Below, piece after piece: positions 6,633-14,698 of a stretch of DNA of 64,000 nucleotides; position 1 is the first letter of the stretch, and each line of letters opens with the position of its first letter. Source of the DNA: a virus. The notes below the pieces were generated by a model that had not been told where the DNA came from, searched no databases, and saw only the letters and a list, made by a program, of their open reading frames with translations. Location: the IMG/VR virus record IMGVR_UViG_3300050821_007696, positions 1 to 64,000 of that record. The stretch is one strand, 5' to 3'. Both the position numbers and the translations under genes were made by a program.

Positions 6633-7324
6633 CCGTCGTAAGGGGTCCAGTCGCTGTAGCCGCGGGCTGCCACGGCGTTAGCGAAGACCTGGTTCTGCTC
6701 GGCGACTGACGCGTGGCCGAAGTCGGCGCCGTTCCCGCCTGACCCGGTCCAGGTTGAGTAGCTGAACTGGTAGAGGCCGTAGTGCCCGCTGGCGTTCATC
6801 ACCTGGCTGTCGCCGCCGGACTCGGCGCGGATGATGCACGACTGCATGCCGCCGCCTCCGGAGTAGCTGGCCGCAGACGGCTGCCGGGTGTACGTGACCT
6901 GCTGCACGGGTGCCTGCACTTGCGGCTGCACGGGCGCGGGAGGCGGGGCGGGGGGCGTGTAGCCGGGGTCGGCGCAGTTAATCTGCAGCTGCTGGCCGGC
7001 TTCGATCAGGTCCGGGCTTGACAGGACGTGCCGGTTGGCAGCGTAGAAGCCGGTCCAGTCGGCCGCGGTCCCGCACATGCCGGCCGCGATCCCGGACAGG
7101 GTCTCGCCCGCCTGCACCGTCACCTTGTTGCTGACGACGGCGGCCCGGGGCTCCTCGCGCAGCGGGGCGTTTACCGCGGCCCGGACAGGATAGGAGGCTA
7201 GTACTGCCGGAGCGGCCGGCGCGAGGGAGAACGCCCCCGCGAAGCAGGTCACGGCGAGTGCTGACGTCCCGGTCAGGAACGCCCGCAGGAAGAGGGGTGA
7301 ACGCACGCTGAAGCAGCGCAGCAT
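6626..7324 (-). CDS. Secreted LysM plus Rpf-like transglycosylase lysin
   Basis: The 232-residue product starts at ATG 7324 with AAGGA upstream. A signal sequence (about 1-50) is followed by a LysM peptidoglycan-binding domain (about 67-117; VTVQAGETLSGIA). A Pro/Gln-rich linker comes next, then an Rpf/lysozyme-like domain (about 160-232; CIIRAESGGD with Glu168, and YGLYQFSYSTW). In actinobacteria this architecture cleaves the glycan strand and wakes dormant cells. In a phage it is probably the glycosidase part of the lysis system. It is the first gene of a leftward operon. The frame stays open for another 40 codons upstream, but that part has no secretory character. Confidence 0.82.
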   Translation of the reverse strand: MLRCFSVRSPLFLRAFLTGTSALAVTCFAGAFSLAPAAPAVLASYPVRAAVNAPLREEPRAAVVSNKVTVQAGETLSGIAAGMCGTAADWTGFYAANRHVLSSPDLIEAGQQLQINCADPGYTPPAPPPAPVQPQVQAPVQQVTYTRQPSAASYSGGGGMQSCIIRAESGGDSQVMNASGHYGLYQFSYSTWTGSGGNGADFGHASVAEQNQVFANAVAARGYSDWTPYDGC

Positions 7325-7451
7325 GTATATCCTTACCTCGTATTGGCACCGTGCGCGGGGAAGGACTTGCCGGTGCTTAGCCCCGCTTCGCGGTCGTTTA
7401 ACAGCCGACGATAACAGCCAGGTCTCGCACATGGCGATAAAAATCGGCAAA

Positions 7452-7486
7452 AAGAGCCTTCCCGGACCGCGGCCGGGGAGGCTCTT
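7452..7486. terminator. Hairpin between divergent lysin and tRNA units
   Basis: AAGAGCCTTCCCGG (7452-7465) pairs with CCGGGGAGGCTCTT (7473-7486) with one wobble. On the minus strand the stem is followed by TTTTTG, the form of an intrinsic terminator. It lies upstream of the leftward lysin gene, so it may block leftward read-through or attenuate lysin expression. Confidence 0.55.
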
Positions 7487-7554
7487 CGCTTGTACGCTGG
7501 GCTTATGACCTCGCGCCGATCACCGTCTAGTACCCGCTCGTAAGAGCGTTTTCT

Positions 7555-7638
7555 GGAGGGTTGGCCGAGAGGCAAGGCGACGGGCTGCTATCCCGTAGTC
7601 ACGGTAAACGTGCGCAGGTTCGACCCCTGCACCCTCCG
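7555..7638 (+). tRNA. tRNA-Ser (anticodon GCT)
   Basis: The acceptor GGAGGGT pairs with ACCCTCC (7631-7637), and the discriminator is G. The anticodon stem ACGGG/CCCGT encloses CTGCTAT with anticodon GCT. A long variable arm typical of serine tRNAs precedes the T-arm GCAGG/TTCGACC/CCTGC. CCA is not encoded. It reads AGC and AGU codons. Confidence 0.9.
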
Positions 7639-7639
7639 C

Positions 7640-7723
7640 GGAAGGTACCGCACACGGGTGCAAACGGCTCTCGAAAAGCCGGGCGGGCAATGCGTCCCGA
7701 GGGTTCGATTCCTTTACCTTCCG
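7640..7723 (+). tRNA. tRNA-Ser (anticodon CGA)
   Basis: The acceptor GGAAGGT pairs with ACCTTCC (7716-7722). The anticodon stem CGGCT/AGCCG encloses CTCGAAA with anticodon CGA, which reads UCG. A long variable arm and a T-arm with two G-T pairs follow. It begins one base after the tRNA-Ser(GCT), so the two are probably cut from one transcript. Confidence 0.85.
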
Positions 7724-7726
7724 CTG

Positions 7727-7732
7727 TACGCT
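7727..7732 (+). promoter_or_regulatory. -10 box TACGCT, leaderless-type promoter
   Basis: TACGCT lies six bases before the ATG at 7739 and is part of the 19-bp repeat. A second copy at 7493-7498 sits before the tRNA genes and could drive them. Confidence 0.5.
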
Positions 7733-7738
7733 GGGCTT

Positions 7739-7999
7739 ATGACGATGACCATGGACGCGACCCGCGTCGACCTGCTCAGTGACGAGGCAGGCCGCATCGC
7801 TGCAGCTAATCCGCCGTCGCGTGTCTTTGCGACCGTCGTGCTAGGTGTCTTCTTCGGCGTCTTCTGGGTCATCGGCCGCACCTGGTTCTATGCGTCCAAG
7901 GGCGTCATCTTCTGCGCCCTCGCCGCCCGCATGGGCTACCGCCGCGGTGCGAAGGTCCCGGTCGAGGCGAAGCCCGCGCAGTCCTCGTACCCGCAGTAA
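7739..7999 (+). CDS. Small membrane protein
   Basis: The product has 86 residues from ATG 7739. A hydrophobic segment (about residues 26-50; VFATVVLGVFFGVFWVI) is followed by a second weaker one and a basic C-terminus. The same frame is open further upstream through the tRNA, but the leaderless-type promoter fixes this start. Function is unknown. Confidence 0.55.
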   Translation: MTMTMDATRVDLLSDEAGRIAAANPPSRVFATVVLGVFFGVFWVIGRTWFYASKGVIFCALAARMGYRRGAKVPVEAKPAQSSYPQ

Positions 8000-8211
8000 G
8001 ATTCAGCCGGGGCTGGCTGCGGTTCCCGTTTTTCAGCGGGTGCTCAGGTGTAGAGGGCCAGCAGTACCGGGGGCGGCAATCCGGTGCACCGCACTACAGC
8101 TGTTCTTGCTGCTTGCGTCCCGGTACGCTTGCCTGGTAGTGGCATGCCTACGGCCAGCTCTGTCGCAGAGTTAGGAGCTAGGAGACCCTTCGCGAAAGGG
8201 CGTCTCCGGCT
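8000..8211 (+). promoter_or_regulatory. Leader region of the portal gene
   Basis: No gene is seen. A TACGCT box (8124-8129) could start a leader of about 75 bases. Just before the portal GTG is a hairpin: GGAGAC (8181-8186) with GTCTCC (8202-8207), extended by CCTT/AAGG with a two-base bulge. It ends four bases before the start codon, so it may control translation. Confidence 0.4.
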
Positions 8212-9984
8212 GTGGGACTGATCGAGAGCGTCCGTGCCTCTGCCGCAGAGCAGCGGGTCATCGGCGGCGTTCCGTGGCGTCCCTGGACTAACCCGTTCTG
8301 GCGGTTCGACGTCGGCGGCCCGGTCCACCCGTCGCGGCAGTTCTTCGGCGCCGAAGAGGCGATGGGCCTGCCCGCGCTGTACGCCGGCGTCAAGCTCCTG
8401 TCGGACAACGCGGCCTCGCTGCCGCTGCGCGTCTACCAGTCCCTGGACGGCGGGGGCGGGTACGGGGCCGGCAAGCACCGGCTGTACGGCGGTCCCACCA
8501 TCTTCGACAAGCCGTCGGTCATCGGCACGTTCTTCGACTGGATGTCGCAGGCGATGGTGTCGGTGCTGCTGCAGGGCAACTGCTGGGGCTTCATCACCGG
8601 CAAGGACGGCTACGGCTTCCCGACGGGCATCGAGTGGATTCCGCCCGAGGACGTCTACGTCATGGAAGCCAAGGACGTCAACAGTGCCAACCCGCTGCGG
8701 TCGCGCGTGTTCGTCTTCGGCCGTGAGGTCCAGTGGTACGGCCCCGACTCCGAGGTGTTCCACGTCCGTGGCATTACCCTGCCCGGCCGGGTCGAGGCGA
8801 TCAGCCCGATGCGCGCCTTCGCGCTGACGATCAGCGCCGGCAAGGAAGCCCAGCGGTACGGCACCAGCTGGTACGAGGGCGGCGGCTTCCCCCCGGGAAC
8901 TTTCCAGAACGCTGAGATGGAAGTTAACGCAGCCCAGGCGGCCGAGATCCGCGCCGAGCTGGTTAAGTCGCTGCGCCGCCGCGAGCCGCTGGTCTACGGC
9001 CGCGACTGGGACTACAAGCCGGTGACCGTACCGCCGAGCGAGGCCCAGTTCATCGAGGCGATGCAGCTGAACGCGACGCAGGTCGCCGCGATCCTCAACC
9101 TGCCCCCGAACAAGCTCGGCGGCCTCGCCGGGGACAACCTGCACTACAGCTCGCAGGAGCAGGACACCCTGGCGATCATCGAGGCGCTGCGCCCGTGGCT
9201 GGTCCGGTTCGAGCAGAGCTTCTTCGACCTGCTGCCCCGCAACCGGTTCACCCGCTTCTACACCGACGCGCTGCTCAAGACCGACCTCGAAGCCCGCATG
9301 AACATGTACCAGGTCATGCGGAACATCGGCATGCGTACCGCCGACGAGATCCGCGAGCTGGAAGACCTGCCCCCGCTAGGGTCCGGGATCGGGGCCGAGG
9401 AAATGCCGCTGACCACGATGAACGCGATGGGTACCAGGGCCGGCGCCATCCCCAAGAGCTTCCTCAAGTCCGTCGTGCTGGAAATCGACGTCGCCGCCGA
9501 CCGGCTGATCAAGCTGGAGAAGACACTGATCTCCCAGGGCAAGCTCCCGCAGGCGGTCGCACCGCAGCCGGGCCAGGGCGGTGCCGGGCAGTCCGGCGGA
9601 GGTGCAGGCGGCGGTGCAACGGGTCCTGGCGCCACTCCCGGCGGACTCGGCGGCGCCCCTGCCGCGCCTGCGGTCACCGGGCCGGTCCCTCCTGCGGGGA
9701 AGGTGCCGATCGGCAAGCCGAACGCGCCGCTCCCCCTGGCCCAGGACCCGGCGTCGTTCCTCGCCTCGCTGATCAGCGTCCAGCGGGACATGGGCGTCGA
9801 TTTCGAGCTGCGCGAGCTGGCCCGGCACATGTACGCGCGCATCGCCGAGCGGGCGCACCAGATTGAGGTTCACGAGGCGGCACTGGGCGAGGAGATTCCG
9901 TCGGAGCACCTGTACGCCCCGTGGGTGCCCGGTCGCGATGACCTCCGCGACGTCGTCCTTTCCGCGAACGGACACCGCAAGTGA
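8212..9984 (+). CDS. Portal protein
   Basis: The 590-residue product matches HK97-type portals in length and in features: an N-terminal segment leading to GLPALYAGVKLLSDNAASLPL, a beta-rich stem, and the block ILNLPPNKLGG. The portal forms the ring through which terminase pumps DNA and to which the neck attaches. The C-terminal third includes a Gly/Pro/Ala-rich linker (about 440-510) and a helical tail. GTG 8212 follows the leader hairpin directly. Its place between terminase and protease is canonical. Confidence 0.88.
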   Translation: MGLIESVRASAAEQRVIGGVPWRPWTNPFWRFDVGGPVHPSRQFFGAEEAMGLPALYAGVKLLSDNAASLPLRVYQSLDGGGGYGAGKHRLYGGPTIFDKPSVIGTFFDWMSQAMVSVLLQGNCWGFITGKDGYGFPTGIEWIPPEDVYVMEAKDVNSANPLRSRVFVFGREVQWYGPDSEVFHVRGITLPGRVEAISPMRAFALTISAGKEAQRYGTSWYEGGGFPPGTFQNAEMEVNAAQAAEIRAELVKSLRRREPLVYGRDWDYKPVTVPPSEAQFIEAMQLNATQVAAILNLPPNKLGGLAGDNLHYSSQEQDTLAIIEALRPWLVRFEQSFFDLLPRNRFTRFYTDALLKTDLEARMNMYQVMRNIGMRTADEIRELEDLPPLGSGIGAEEMPLTTMNAMGTRAGAIPKSFLKSVVLEIDVAADRLIKLEKTLISQGKLPQAVAPQPGQGGAGQSGGGAGGGATGPGATPGGLGGAPAAPAVTGPVPPAGKVPIGKPNAPLPLAQDPASFLASLISVQRDMGVDFELRELARHMYARIAERAHQIEVHEAALGEEIPSEHLYAPWVPGRDDLRDVVLSANGHRK

Positions 9985-9988
9985 CACG

Positions 9989-10017
9989 TTGCACGTCAGG
10001 TAGCAGGTACCTACCCT
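9989..10017 (+). promoter_or_regulatory. Sigma70-type promoter of the capsid protease gene
   Basis: TTGCAC (9989-9994) and TACCCT (10012-10017) are 17 bases apart, the best -35/-10 pair in the window. The region also holds the inverted GGTAG/CTACC pair. It begins just after the portal stop. Confidence 0.55.
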
Positions 10018-10066
10018 GTTTTATAAGCCAGGCACACCCTGCGCTGTCTGAGAAGGAGACCACCAG

Positions 10067-11464
10067 ATGGCTGTTCTGAGCAGCAGCGCGCGGGACAACC
10101 TTCCCGACAGCGCCTTTGCCTACATCGAGCCCGGCGGCAAGAAGGTCAACGGCAAGACCGTTCCCGGCAGCCTCCGGCACTATCCCGTCCACGACGCCGC
10201 CCACGTCCGGAACGCCCTTGCCCGCGCAGGCCAGGGCTCCCGCTTCGCGAAGGAAGCCATGCCAAAGATCCTCGCCGCGGCCAAGCGGCACGGCGTCGAG
10301 CACGACAGCGCCGGCACCGGGCGGTCCCTCGACTCGCTGCTCCCCGAAGTCCGGTTCCTCGCCGACATCCCGGAGATCCGCAGCATCGGCGACGGCCAGC
10401 CCCCGCACATCACCGGGTACGCCGCCGCGTTCGGCAAGCTGTCCCGGCGCCTGGGCGGTTTCGTCGAGCGGGTCATGCCGACCGCTTTCAACGAGTCCCG
10501 CGACGCCGGCTGGCCTGACGTGGTCTGCCGGTACAACCACGACCCCAACATGGTGCTGGGTACCACCGGTTCCGGCACCCTGTCGCTGGCGATCGACGAG
10601 CGCGGTCTGCACTACGACGTGCTCCCCCCGGAGTGCCGCTCCGATGTCGTTGAGTACGTGCAGCGCGGCGACGTCCGCTACAGCTCCTTCGCGTTCCGCT
10701 GCATGGTTCCCGGCGAGGACGACGAGTGGGGCGTCTCCGACTTCGGCTTCCCGATGCGGTCCCTGCACAAGGTGCAGACGGTCGACACCGCGCCTGTCCT
10801 CGACCCCGCCTACCGTGACACCAGCGCCGTCGCCCGCAATATGACCGGCGCCGTGGAGTCCCTGGCCATGTGGGTCGACGCCGAGCCGGCCGAGGTCCGC
10901 AGCATGCTGGAGGCCGGGCAGGCGATCCGGCTGTTCAAGCGCAGCGACCGGCCCGTGCCGAAGCCCGCCCCTGTTCCGGAGACCCGCGAGTCCGGCATGC
11001 TCGACGACCCGCAGGTTGCGCTCCGGCACTGGACTTACGTGGCGGAGGAAGAGGCCGCGGGTGAAGAGCGCGCGGAGCAGGAGGACGAGGAGCAGCGCGA
11101 GCACACCGCCGAGGAAATCCTTGAGCACGCCGAGGAAAGCCGGGCGATGCACAACGCCGACACCATGTGCCGCAAGTACGTGGACGGCGAGCCCTGCGTG
11201 ATGGGTTCCGGGCACGACGGCGACTGCACCGGCCGCTGCTACTCCCGGCCTAACGGCCTGCCCTGCGCGATGGCAGCCGGCCACCACGGCGCGCATACCC
11301 CGATGGAAGTCGACGACGGCGCCGGCCGCGGTCCCGGACGTCCCCGCAACCGCGACGCGGGCGAGACCGAGGCTGCCGCAGAGGCGGAGAAGCGGACCCT
11401 GACCGGCCCGGAAGCCCTGGCGGCTGTGTTCGCGATGCGCGAGCAGCTCACCGTGATTGACTAA
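10067..11464 (+). CDS. HK97-type prohead protease with extra domains
   Basis: The product has 465 residues, with ribosome site GAAGGAG. Residues 1-80 form a small helical domain (HDAAHVRNALARAGQG) often fused to phage proteases. The U35-type protease follows (about 95-280), with catalytic candidates His158 in YNHDPNM and Ser206/207 in RYSSFAF. An acidic helical tract (about 335-365) may serve as scaffold. Unusual Cys/His repeats lie at about 366-410 (CRKYVDGEPC then GHDGDC, and CYSRPNGLPC then GHHGAH). The protease processes the capsid precursor during head maturation. The gene lies directly before the capsid gene block. Confidence 0.85.
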   Translation: MAVLSSSARDNLPDSAFAYIEPGGKKVNGKTVPGSLRHYPVHDAAHVRNALARAGQGSRFAKEAMPKILAAAKRHGVEHDSAGTGRSLDSLLPEVRFLADIPEIRSIGDGQPPHITGYAAAFGKLSRRLGGFVERVMPTAFNESRDAGWPDVVCRYNHDPNMVLGTTGSGTLSLAIDERGLHYDVLPPECRSDVVEYVQRGDVRYSSFAFRCMVPGEDDEWGVSDFGFPMRSLHKVQTVDTAPVLDPAYRDTSAVARNMTGAVESLAMWVDAEPAEVRSMLEAGQAIRLFKRSDRPVPKPAPVPETRESGMLDDPQVALRHWTYVAEEEAAGEERAEQEDEEQREHTAEEILEHAEESRAMHNADTMCRKYVDGEPCVMGSGHDGDCTGRCYSRPNGLPCAMAAGHHGAHTPMEVDDGAGRGPGRPRNRDAGETEAAAEAEKRTLTGPEALAAVFAMREQLTVID

Positions 11465-11468
11465 GCCC

Positions 11469-11792
11469 GTGCAGCGCGGGGAGATCGAGCGCATGCTCCA
11501 GGCGATGGAGCAGCGGCTGACTACGAAACTGGAGAACATCATGGCAGCTCAGGACGACATCAACACGGCGGTAGCGGATCTCACTGCGCTGCTGACCGAC
11601 ATGCAGGCGGACATCACCACTATCGGCACCGGCGTGACCGCGATCCAGGCGGCCCTCGCGGCGCTCCCGGCGTCGGTCGACACCACGGCGCTGAATGCCG
11701 CGGTCGCGCAGATCGCGCAGGCGCAGGTGAACCTGGATGCGTCAGCGGCCTCGGTCGCGAACGTGGTTCCCCCGGCGCCGCCCGCGGGTTAA
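11469..11792 (+). CDS. Small coiled-coil head protein
   Basis: From GTG 11469 it encodes 107 residues. The alternative ATG at 11541 has a GGAG site and gives 83 residues. The sequence is almost entirely Ala/Thr/Asp/Gln helix of coiled-coil type (INTAVADLTALLTDMQADI) with a Pro-rich tail. Small proteins of this kind are frequent next to actinophage capsid genes and may be scaffold or fibre components; the role is inferred. Confidence 0.6.
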   Translation: MQRGEIERMLQAMEQRLTTKLENIMAAQDDINTAVADLTALLTDMQADITTIGTGVTAIQAALAALPASVDTTALNAAVAQIAQAQVNLDASAASVANVVPPAPPAG

Positions 11793-11822
11793 GCTGAAGC
11801 CCTCGTCTGGTAGCGAGGTCTA

Positions 11823-11858
11823 ATAGGCGTCCTGCGGATTCGTCCCCAGGGCGCCTAT
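11823..11858 (+). promoter_or_regulatory. 12-bp hairpin in the capsid gene leader
   Basis: ATAGGCGTCCTG (11823-11834) pairs with CAGGGCGCCTAT (11847-11858) with one wobble. A TAAGCT box (11790-11795) lies upstream and a GGGG-TTTT-CCCC hairpin follows. The arrangement (TAAGCT, hairpin, gene) recurs at 13330. It could be a terminator-like attenuator or an mRNA-stabilising leader for the highly expressed capsid gene. Confidence 0.5.
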
Positions 11859-11959
11859 GCGTTTACCGGGGTTTTCCCCTAGTCTTGAATTTGAGTTATA
11901 GCCACGGCCGCGCGTTCTGCGCTGGAGCTGGTCCCGTCCTGGAACAGGAAGGACCGGCA

Positions 11960-13327
11960 GTGGCATCGGACCTTGCCAACAGCCTTCACGAGCAGGAGCT
12001 GGGGGTCTGGGCGAAGATCCAGTCCCTGGCGATGACTGCCTCGACTGAGAAGCGCAATTTCACCGAAGACGAGCAGCGCTCTTTCAACGCGATGCACGAG
12101 GAGCTGGACGGCGTCGACCAGCGCCTGAAGCAGATCCTCGAAGACGAGAAGCGCACCGCGGCGACCGACGAGATGTACGCCGGCCTTGAGCAGCGCGCTT
12201 CCAACCCGGGCATGAACCGGAAGCTGAACGACTTCGAGGTCGAGATGCGGGCCTTCGCCCGCGGCGAGAAGCGCACCCTCGACATCGTCAGCTCCGAGTC
12301 CCGGATCATGCAGCGGCTCGGCACCGGCCGTCCCATCAGCCCGGCTGAAGTCCGCGTGCTGACCGACGCCTACGTTGCGCCCGGCTCGTTCACCAACCAG
12401 ACCAACGCCGGCATTGTCCCGATTGACTTCTACGACCAGCTGCTCGCCTACCTCATTGAGGTCTCGGGCGTCATGCAGACCGGCCCGACCGTTCTGAACA
12501 CCGCCGGCGGCGAGCCGATCCAGGTTCCCATCGTGCAGCAGCACACCGGCCTGACCTCTGCGGGCGTCCAGGTAGGCGTCTCGGCCGCGCAGTCCGCGAC
12601 CCTGGCGACCGCCGACCCGGTCTTCGCGCAGAAGACCCTGACCGCCAACAAGTTCGGCATCCTGATCCAGGTAGCCCGTGAACTGATCGACGACAGCGGC
12701 GTCAACCTGCTCGGCTACCTCGCCATGTCGGCGGGCCGCGCGATCGGCAACGCGCTCGGCTCCTCGCTGATCAACGGCGGCAACGGCATCTCCGGCAACA
12801 TCATGTCAGCGCCCGTCGCGGTCACCGGCACCAGCTCCACGGCCGCGGGCGCCTCCGCCACCGGCCAGGTTCCCGGCGGCCCGTCGTACTCCAACCTGAT
12901 CGACATGGAGTACTCGGTTATCGCCCCCTACCGTCAGTCGCGCAGCTGCTACTGGCTCGGCGCGGACCGCACCCTCGCGGCCCTGCGGAAGCTGACCGAC
13001 TCCGTCGGCCGCCCCCTGTGGGAGCCCTCGACGGTCCTCGGCTCGCCCGACCTGCTGCTCGGCAAGCCGCTGGTCGCCGATCCGTTCATGAACGCCCTCA
13101 ATACCACGTCCAGCCCGTCGATCGTCTTCGGCGACTTCAGCCAGTACTTCGTCCGGATGGTCGGCGGAGTCCGGTTCGAGCGGTCGGACGACTTCGCCTT
13201 CGGGTCGGACCTGGTGTCCTTCAGGGCCATCATCCGGGCTGACGGCCAGCTGATGAACCCGCCCACCTCGGTTACCCCGCTGCTGAAGGGCCAGCCGCTG
13301 GTCCTGTTCCAGGGCGGCACCAGCTGA
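11960..13327 (+). CDS. Major capsid protein (HK97 fold)
   Basis: The start is GTG 11960 with ribosome site AGGAAGGA, giving 455 residues. The frame is open 25 codons further up, without a site. The N-terminal helical delta-domain (about 1-110; many Glu/Gln/Lys heptads) precedes the shell domain, which starts near SPAEVRVLTDAYVAPGSF. It continues with the typical ANKFGILIQVARELIDDSGVNLLGY block and ends near FRAIIRADGQLMNP. This order is characteristic of HK97-type capsids. It follows the protease and has its own hairpin-containing leader. Confidence 0.9.
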   Translation: MASDLANSLHEQELGVWAKIQSLAMTASTEKRNFTEDEQRSFNAMHEELDGVDQRLKQILEDEKRTAATDEMYAGLEQRASNPGMNRKLNDFEVEMRAFARGEKRTLDIVSSESRIMQRLGTGRPISPAEVRVLTDAYVAPGSFTNQTNAGIVPIDFYDQLLAYLIEVSGVMQTGPTVLNTAGGEPIQVPIVQQHTGLTSAGVQVGVSAAQSATLATADPVFAQKTLTANKFGILIQVARELIDDSGVNLLGYLAMSAGRAIGNALGSSLINGGNGISGNIMSAPVAVTGTSSTAAGASATGQVPGGPSYSNLIDMEYSVIAPYRQSRSCYWLGADRTLAALRKLTDSVGRPLWEPSTVLGSPDLLLGKPLVADPFMNALNTTSSPSIVFGDFSQYFVRMVGGVRFERSDDFAFGSDLVSFRAIIRADGQLMNPPTSVTPLLKGQPLVLFQGGTS

Positions 13328-13329
13328 GT

Positions 13330-13404
13330 TAAGCTGGCGGCACCCTGCGATAGGTGTGCTCTACGGGAAGCCCGTCTTCGGTTTACGCTGAAGGCGGGTT
13401 TTCC
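13330..13404 (+). promoter_or_regulatory. TAAGCT box plus leader hairpin
   Basis: TAAGCT (13330-13335) follows the capsid stop. GGGAAGCCCGTCTTC (13365-13379) pairs with GAAGGCGGGTTTTCC (13390-13404), with mismatches. The second arm contains TTTT, so it may be partly a terminator that reduces read-through after the capsid gene. Confidence 0.45.
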
Positions 13405-13422
13405 GCTGCTTAGGAGGCGTAC

Positions 13423-13923
13423 GTGAAAGCTGTCCGTCTGACCCGGGCCAACGGCCTGAACGAGCGCGTCCAGGGTGACGCCACCGCGATCCGGTACCTG
13501 GAGGACGCGGAAGCGGACCTCATGGTGAACGAGTTGAAGCTCGCCGTGTACGCGCCCGAGCACGACCCGCACCCGTCGTTCACGGCAAGCGGCGTGCAGG
13601 AGATCCCGGTCGTCAAGCGGGAGAACGCGCCGAGCGGCGAGCAGGTTGTCAGCATGATGGAACGCGGGCTCACCCCGGAAGAGGCTGCCCGGGAGCTGGT
13701 GCAGCTGACCGAGGAGTACGGCCTGTACGACGACGACCCGGTGATACTGCCCGGCCGTGCTGCTGACGGGGACGGGCTGACGCAGCCGTGGACGACGCAC
13801 TCGAAGGCGAAGTGGATTGAGTGGGCGCTGCACGGCAGCCACGGCCAGCCCCGTCCCGATCTCGCTGAGGTTGCCGGCCTTACCAAGAACGAGCTGATGT
13901 CCCGCTATGGCGAGCGGCTGTAG
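13423..13923 (+). CDS. Head-associated protein of unknown role
   Basis: The GTG at 13423 has ribosome site AGGAGG; the product has 166 residues. It is acidic, with a helical segment (GLTPEEAARELVQLTEEYGL) and a C-terminal helix (LAEVAGLTKNELMSRYGERL) that resembles a short DNA- or peptide-binding module. Its place right after the capsid gene suggests a head-completion or connector role, but I do not recognise the family. Confidence 0.6.
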   Translation: MKAVRLTRANGLNERVQGDATAIRYLEDAEADLMVNELKLAVYAPEHDPHPSFTASGVQEIPVVKRENAPSGEQVVSMMERGLTPEEAARELVQLTEEYGLYDDDPVILPGRAADGDGLTQPWTTHSKAKWIEWALHGSHGQPRPDLAEVAGLTKNELMSRYGERL

Positions 13924-13928
13924 CACCC

Positions 13929-13934
13929 TACACT
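13929..13934 (+). promoter_or_regulatory. -10 box TACACT
   Basis: The 11-base block GCACCCTACAC/T at 13923-13934 is repeated upstream of the tail tube gene (34235-34246). In both places a leader with a ribosome-site-led gene follows. It is probably a promoter for the small head genes from 14016. Confidence 0.4.
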
Positions 13935-14015
13935 GGGGGTATAAGACACGAAGCATCTGCGGCCTGCTGGTAGCAGCAGGAGCCGGACAGCCTCGCCACC
14001 CGTGAAGGAGACACG

Positions 14016-14543
14016 ATGGCAGCTGTCAGCGACGGCACCAACCCGGGCCGCAGCCCGCGTCCTCAGCGCCAGATGCCGGCCCGGGGGCGCAACGGCGCCG
14101 GCGAGCCCGGTCTCGACCCGACTAACCAGCGGGGCCAGCTCCCCAGCGAGATCTTCGGCTTCGCCCAGCACTATTCCACCGGCGCCCCCGGCAGCGCAGG
14201 CTCCCGCACCAGCGCGTCGACGGACGTCACCGAGTACGACGGCCAGCTCGAAGAGGGCATCACCGGCCTGAGCGGTGCGCCCATTACCTCGACGGGCGCC
14301 CCCGGCAGCAGCGGCGCGTCTAACAGCGGCGGCGGCGAGACAGTCACCTACACCGACTTCTTCGGCTTCATGGGCCAGGAGCACCGCGAGTCTTCGACGA
14401 CCGGGACTATCAGCGGCAACGGCGACTGGACCCAGTTCAACAGCGACGGCTACGCAGGCGGCCCCACGCTGCCGATCCTCCAGAACGCCCGGCCCACCTC
14501 TACCGGTGCCGGCGAAGGCCGCGTCCGGGGGATGCACCCGTAA
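14016..14543 (+). CDS. Gly/Ser-rich head protein
   Basis: The product has 175 residues with ribosome site GAAGGAG. Composition is Gly, Ser, Thr and Pro, with two near-copies of STGAPGS(A/S)G and aromatic islands (FGFAQHYS, TDFFGFMGQ). It looks disordered. Together with the next three genes it forms an overlapping series of low-complexity proteins that may decorate or stiffen the capsid. No family is recognised. Confidence 0.55.
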   Translation: MAAVSDGTNPGRSPRPQRQMPARGRNGAGEPGLDPTNQRGQLPSEIFGFAQHYSTGAPGSAGSRTSASTDVTEYDGQLEEGITGLSGAPITSTGAPGSSGASNSGGGETVTYTDFFGFMGQEHRESSTTGTISGNGDWTQFNSDGYAGGPTLPILQNARPTSTGAGEGRVRGMHP

Positions 14544-14698
14544 TGAAGGACTTCTCCGGGGTCAAGTGGACGGCATGGCCGCTGGCGGGCGCGGTCGGTG
14601 CCGGCCGGCAGGACGAGCTTGCCCCGCCCCCGGAGGGGTTCGGCCTCACGCCGTCCGCGTTCGTCCAGGAGGAGGCGCCTGATGCAGGACCTGAGTGA
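14543..14698 (+). CDS. Small hypothetical protein
   Basis: The 51-residue frame starts at ATG 14543 inside the previous stop (TAATG) and overlaps the next gene. The product (MKDFSGVKWTAWPLAGAVGAG and onward) is Pro/Gly-rich. Spacing supports coding; function is unknown. Confidence 0.5.
   Translation: MKDFSGVKWTAWPLAGAVGAGRQDELAPPPEGFGLTPSAFVQEEAPDAGPE

Larger units (their letters stand above)
7491..7743 (+). repeat. 19-bp promoter repeat flanking two tRNA genes
   Basis: TGTACGCTGGGCTTATGAC occurs at 7491-7509 and again at 7725-7743, exactly bracketing the two tRNA-Ser genes. Each copy holds a TACGCT box six bases before an ATG. The right copy starts the real gene at 7739. The left copy opens only a 12-codon frame (7505-7543). 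The pattern suggests that the tRNA pair was inserted after duplication of a promoter and start site. Confidence 0.6.

Noticed and set aside
7325-7450. c-di-AMP (ydaO) riboswitch before the Rpf-like gene
   Set aside because: Such switches control host rpf genes, but the conserved ydaO blocks are not seen in this 126-base leader.
7505-7543. 12-codon gene after the left promoter repeat
   Set aside because: Very short and Arg/Ser-rich; better explained as debris of the duplicated start region.
9773-11542. 589-codon minus-strand frame opposite the protease
   Set aside because: Shadow of the protease and end of the portal, with no domain and no ribosome site.
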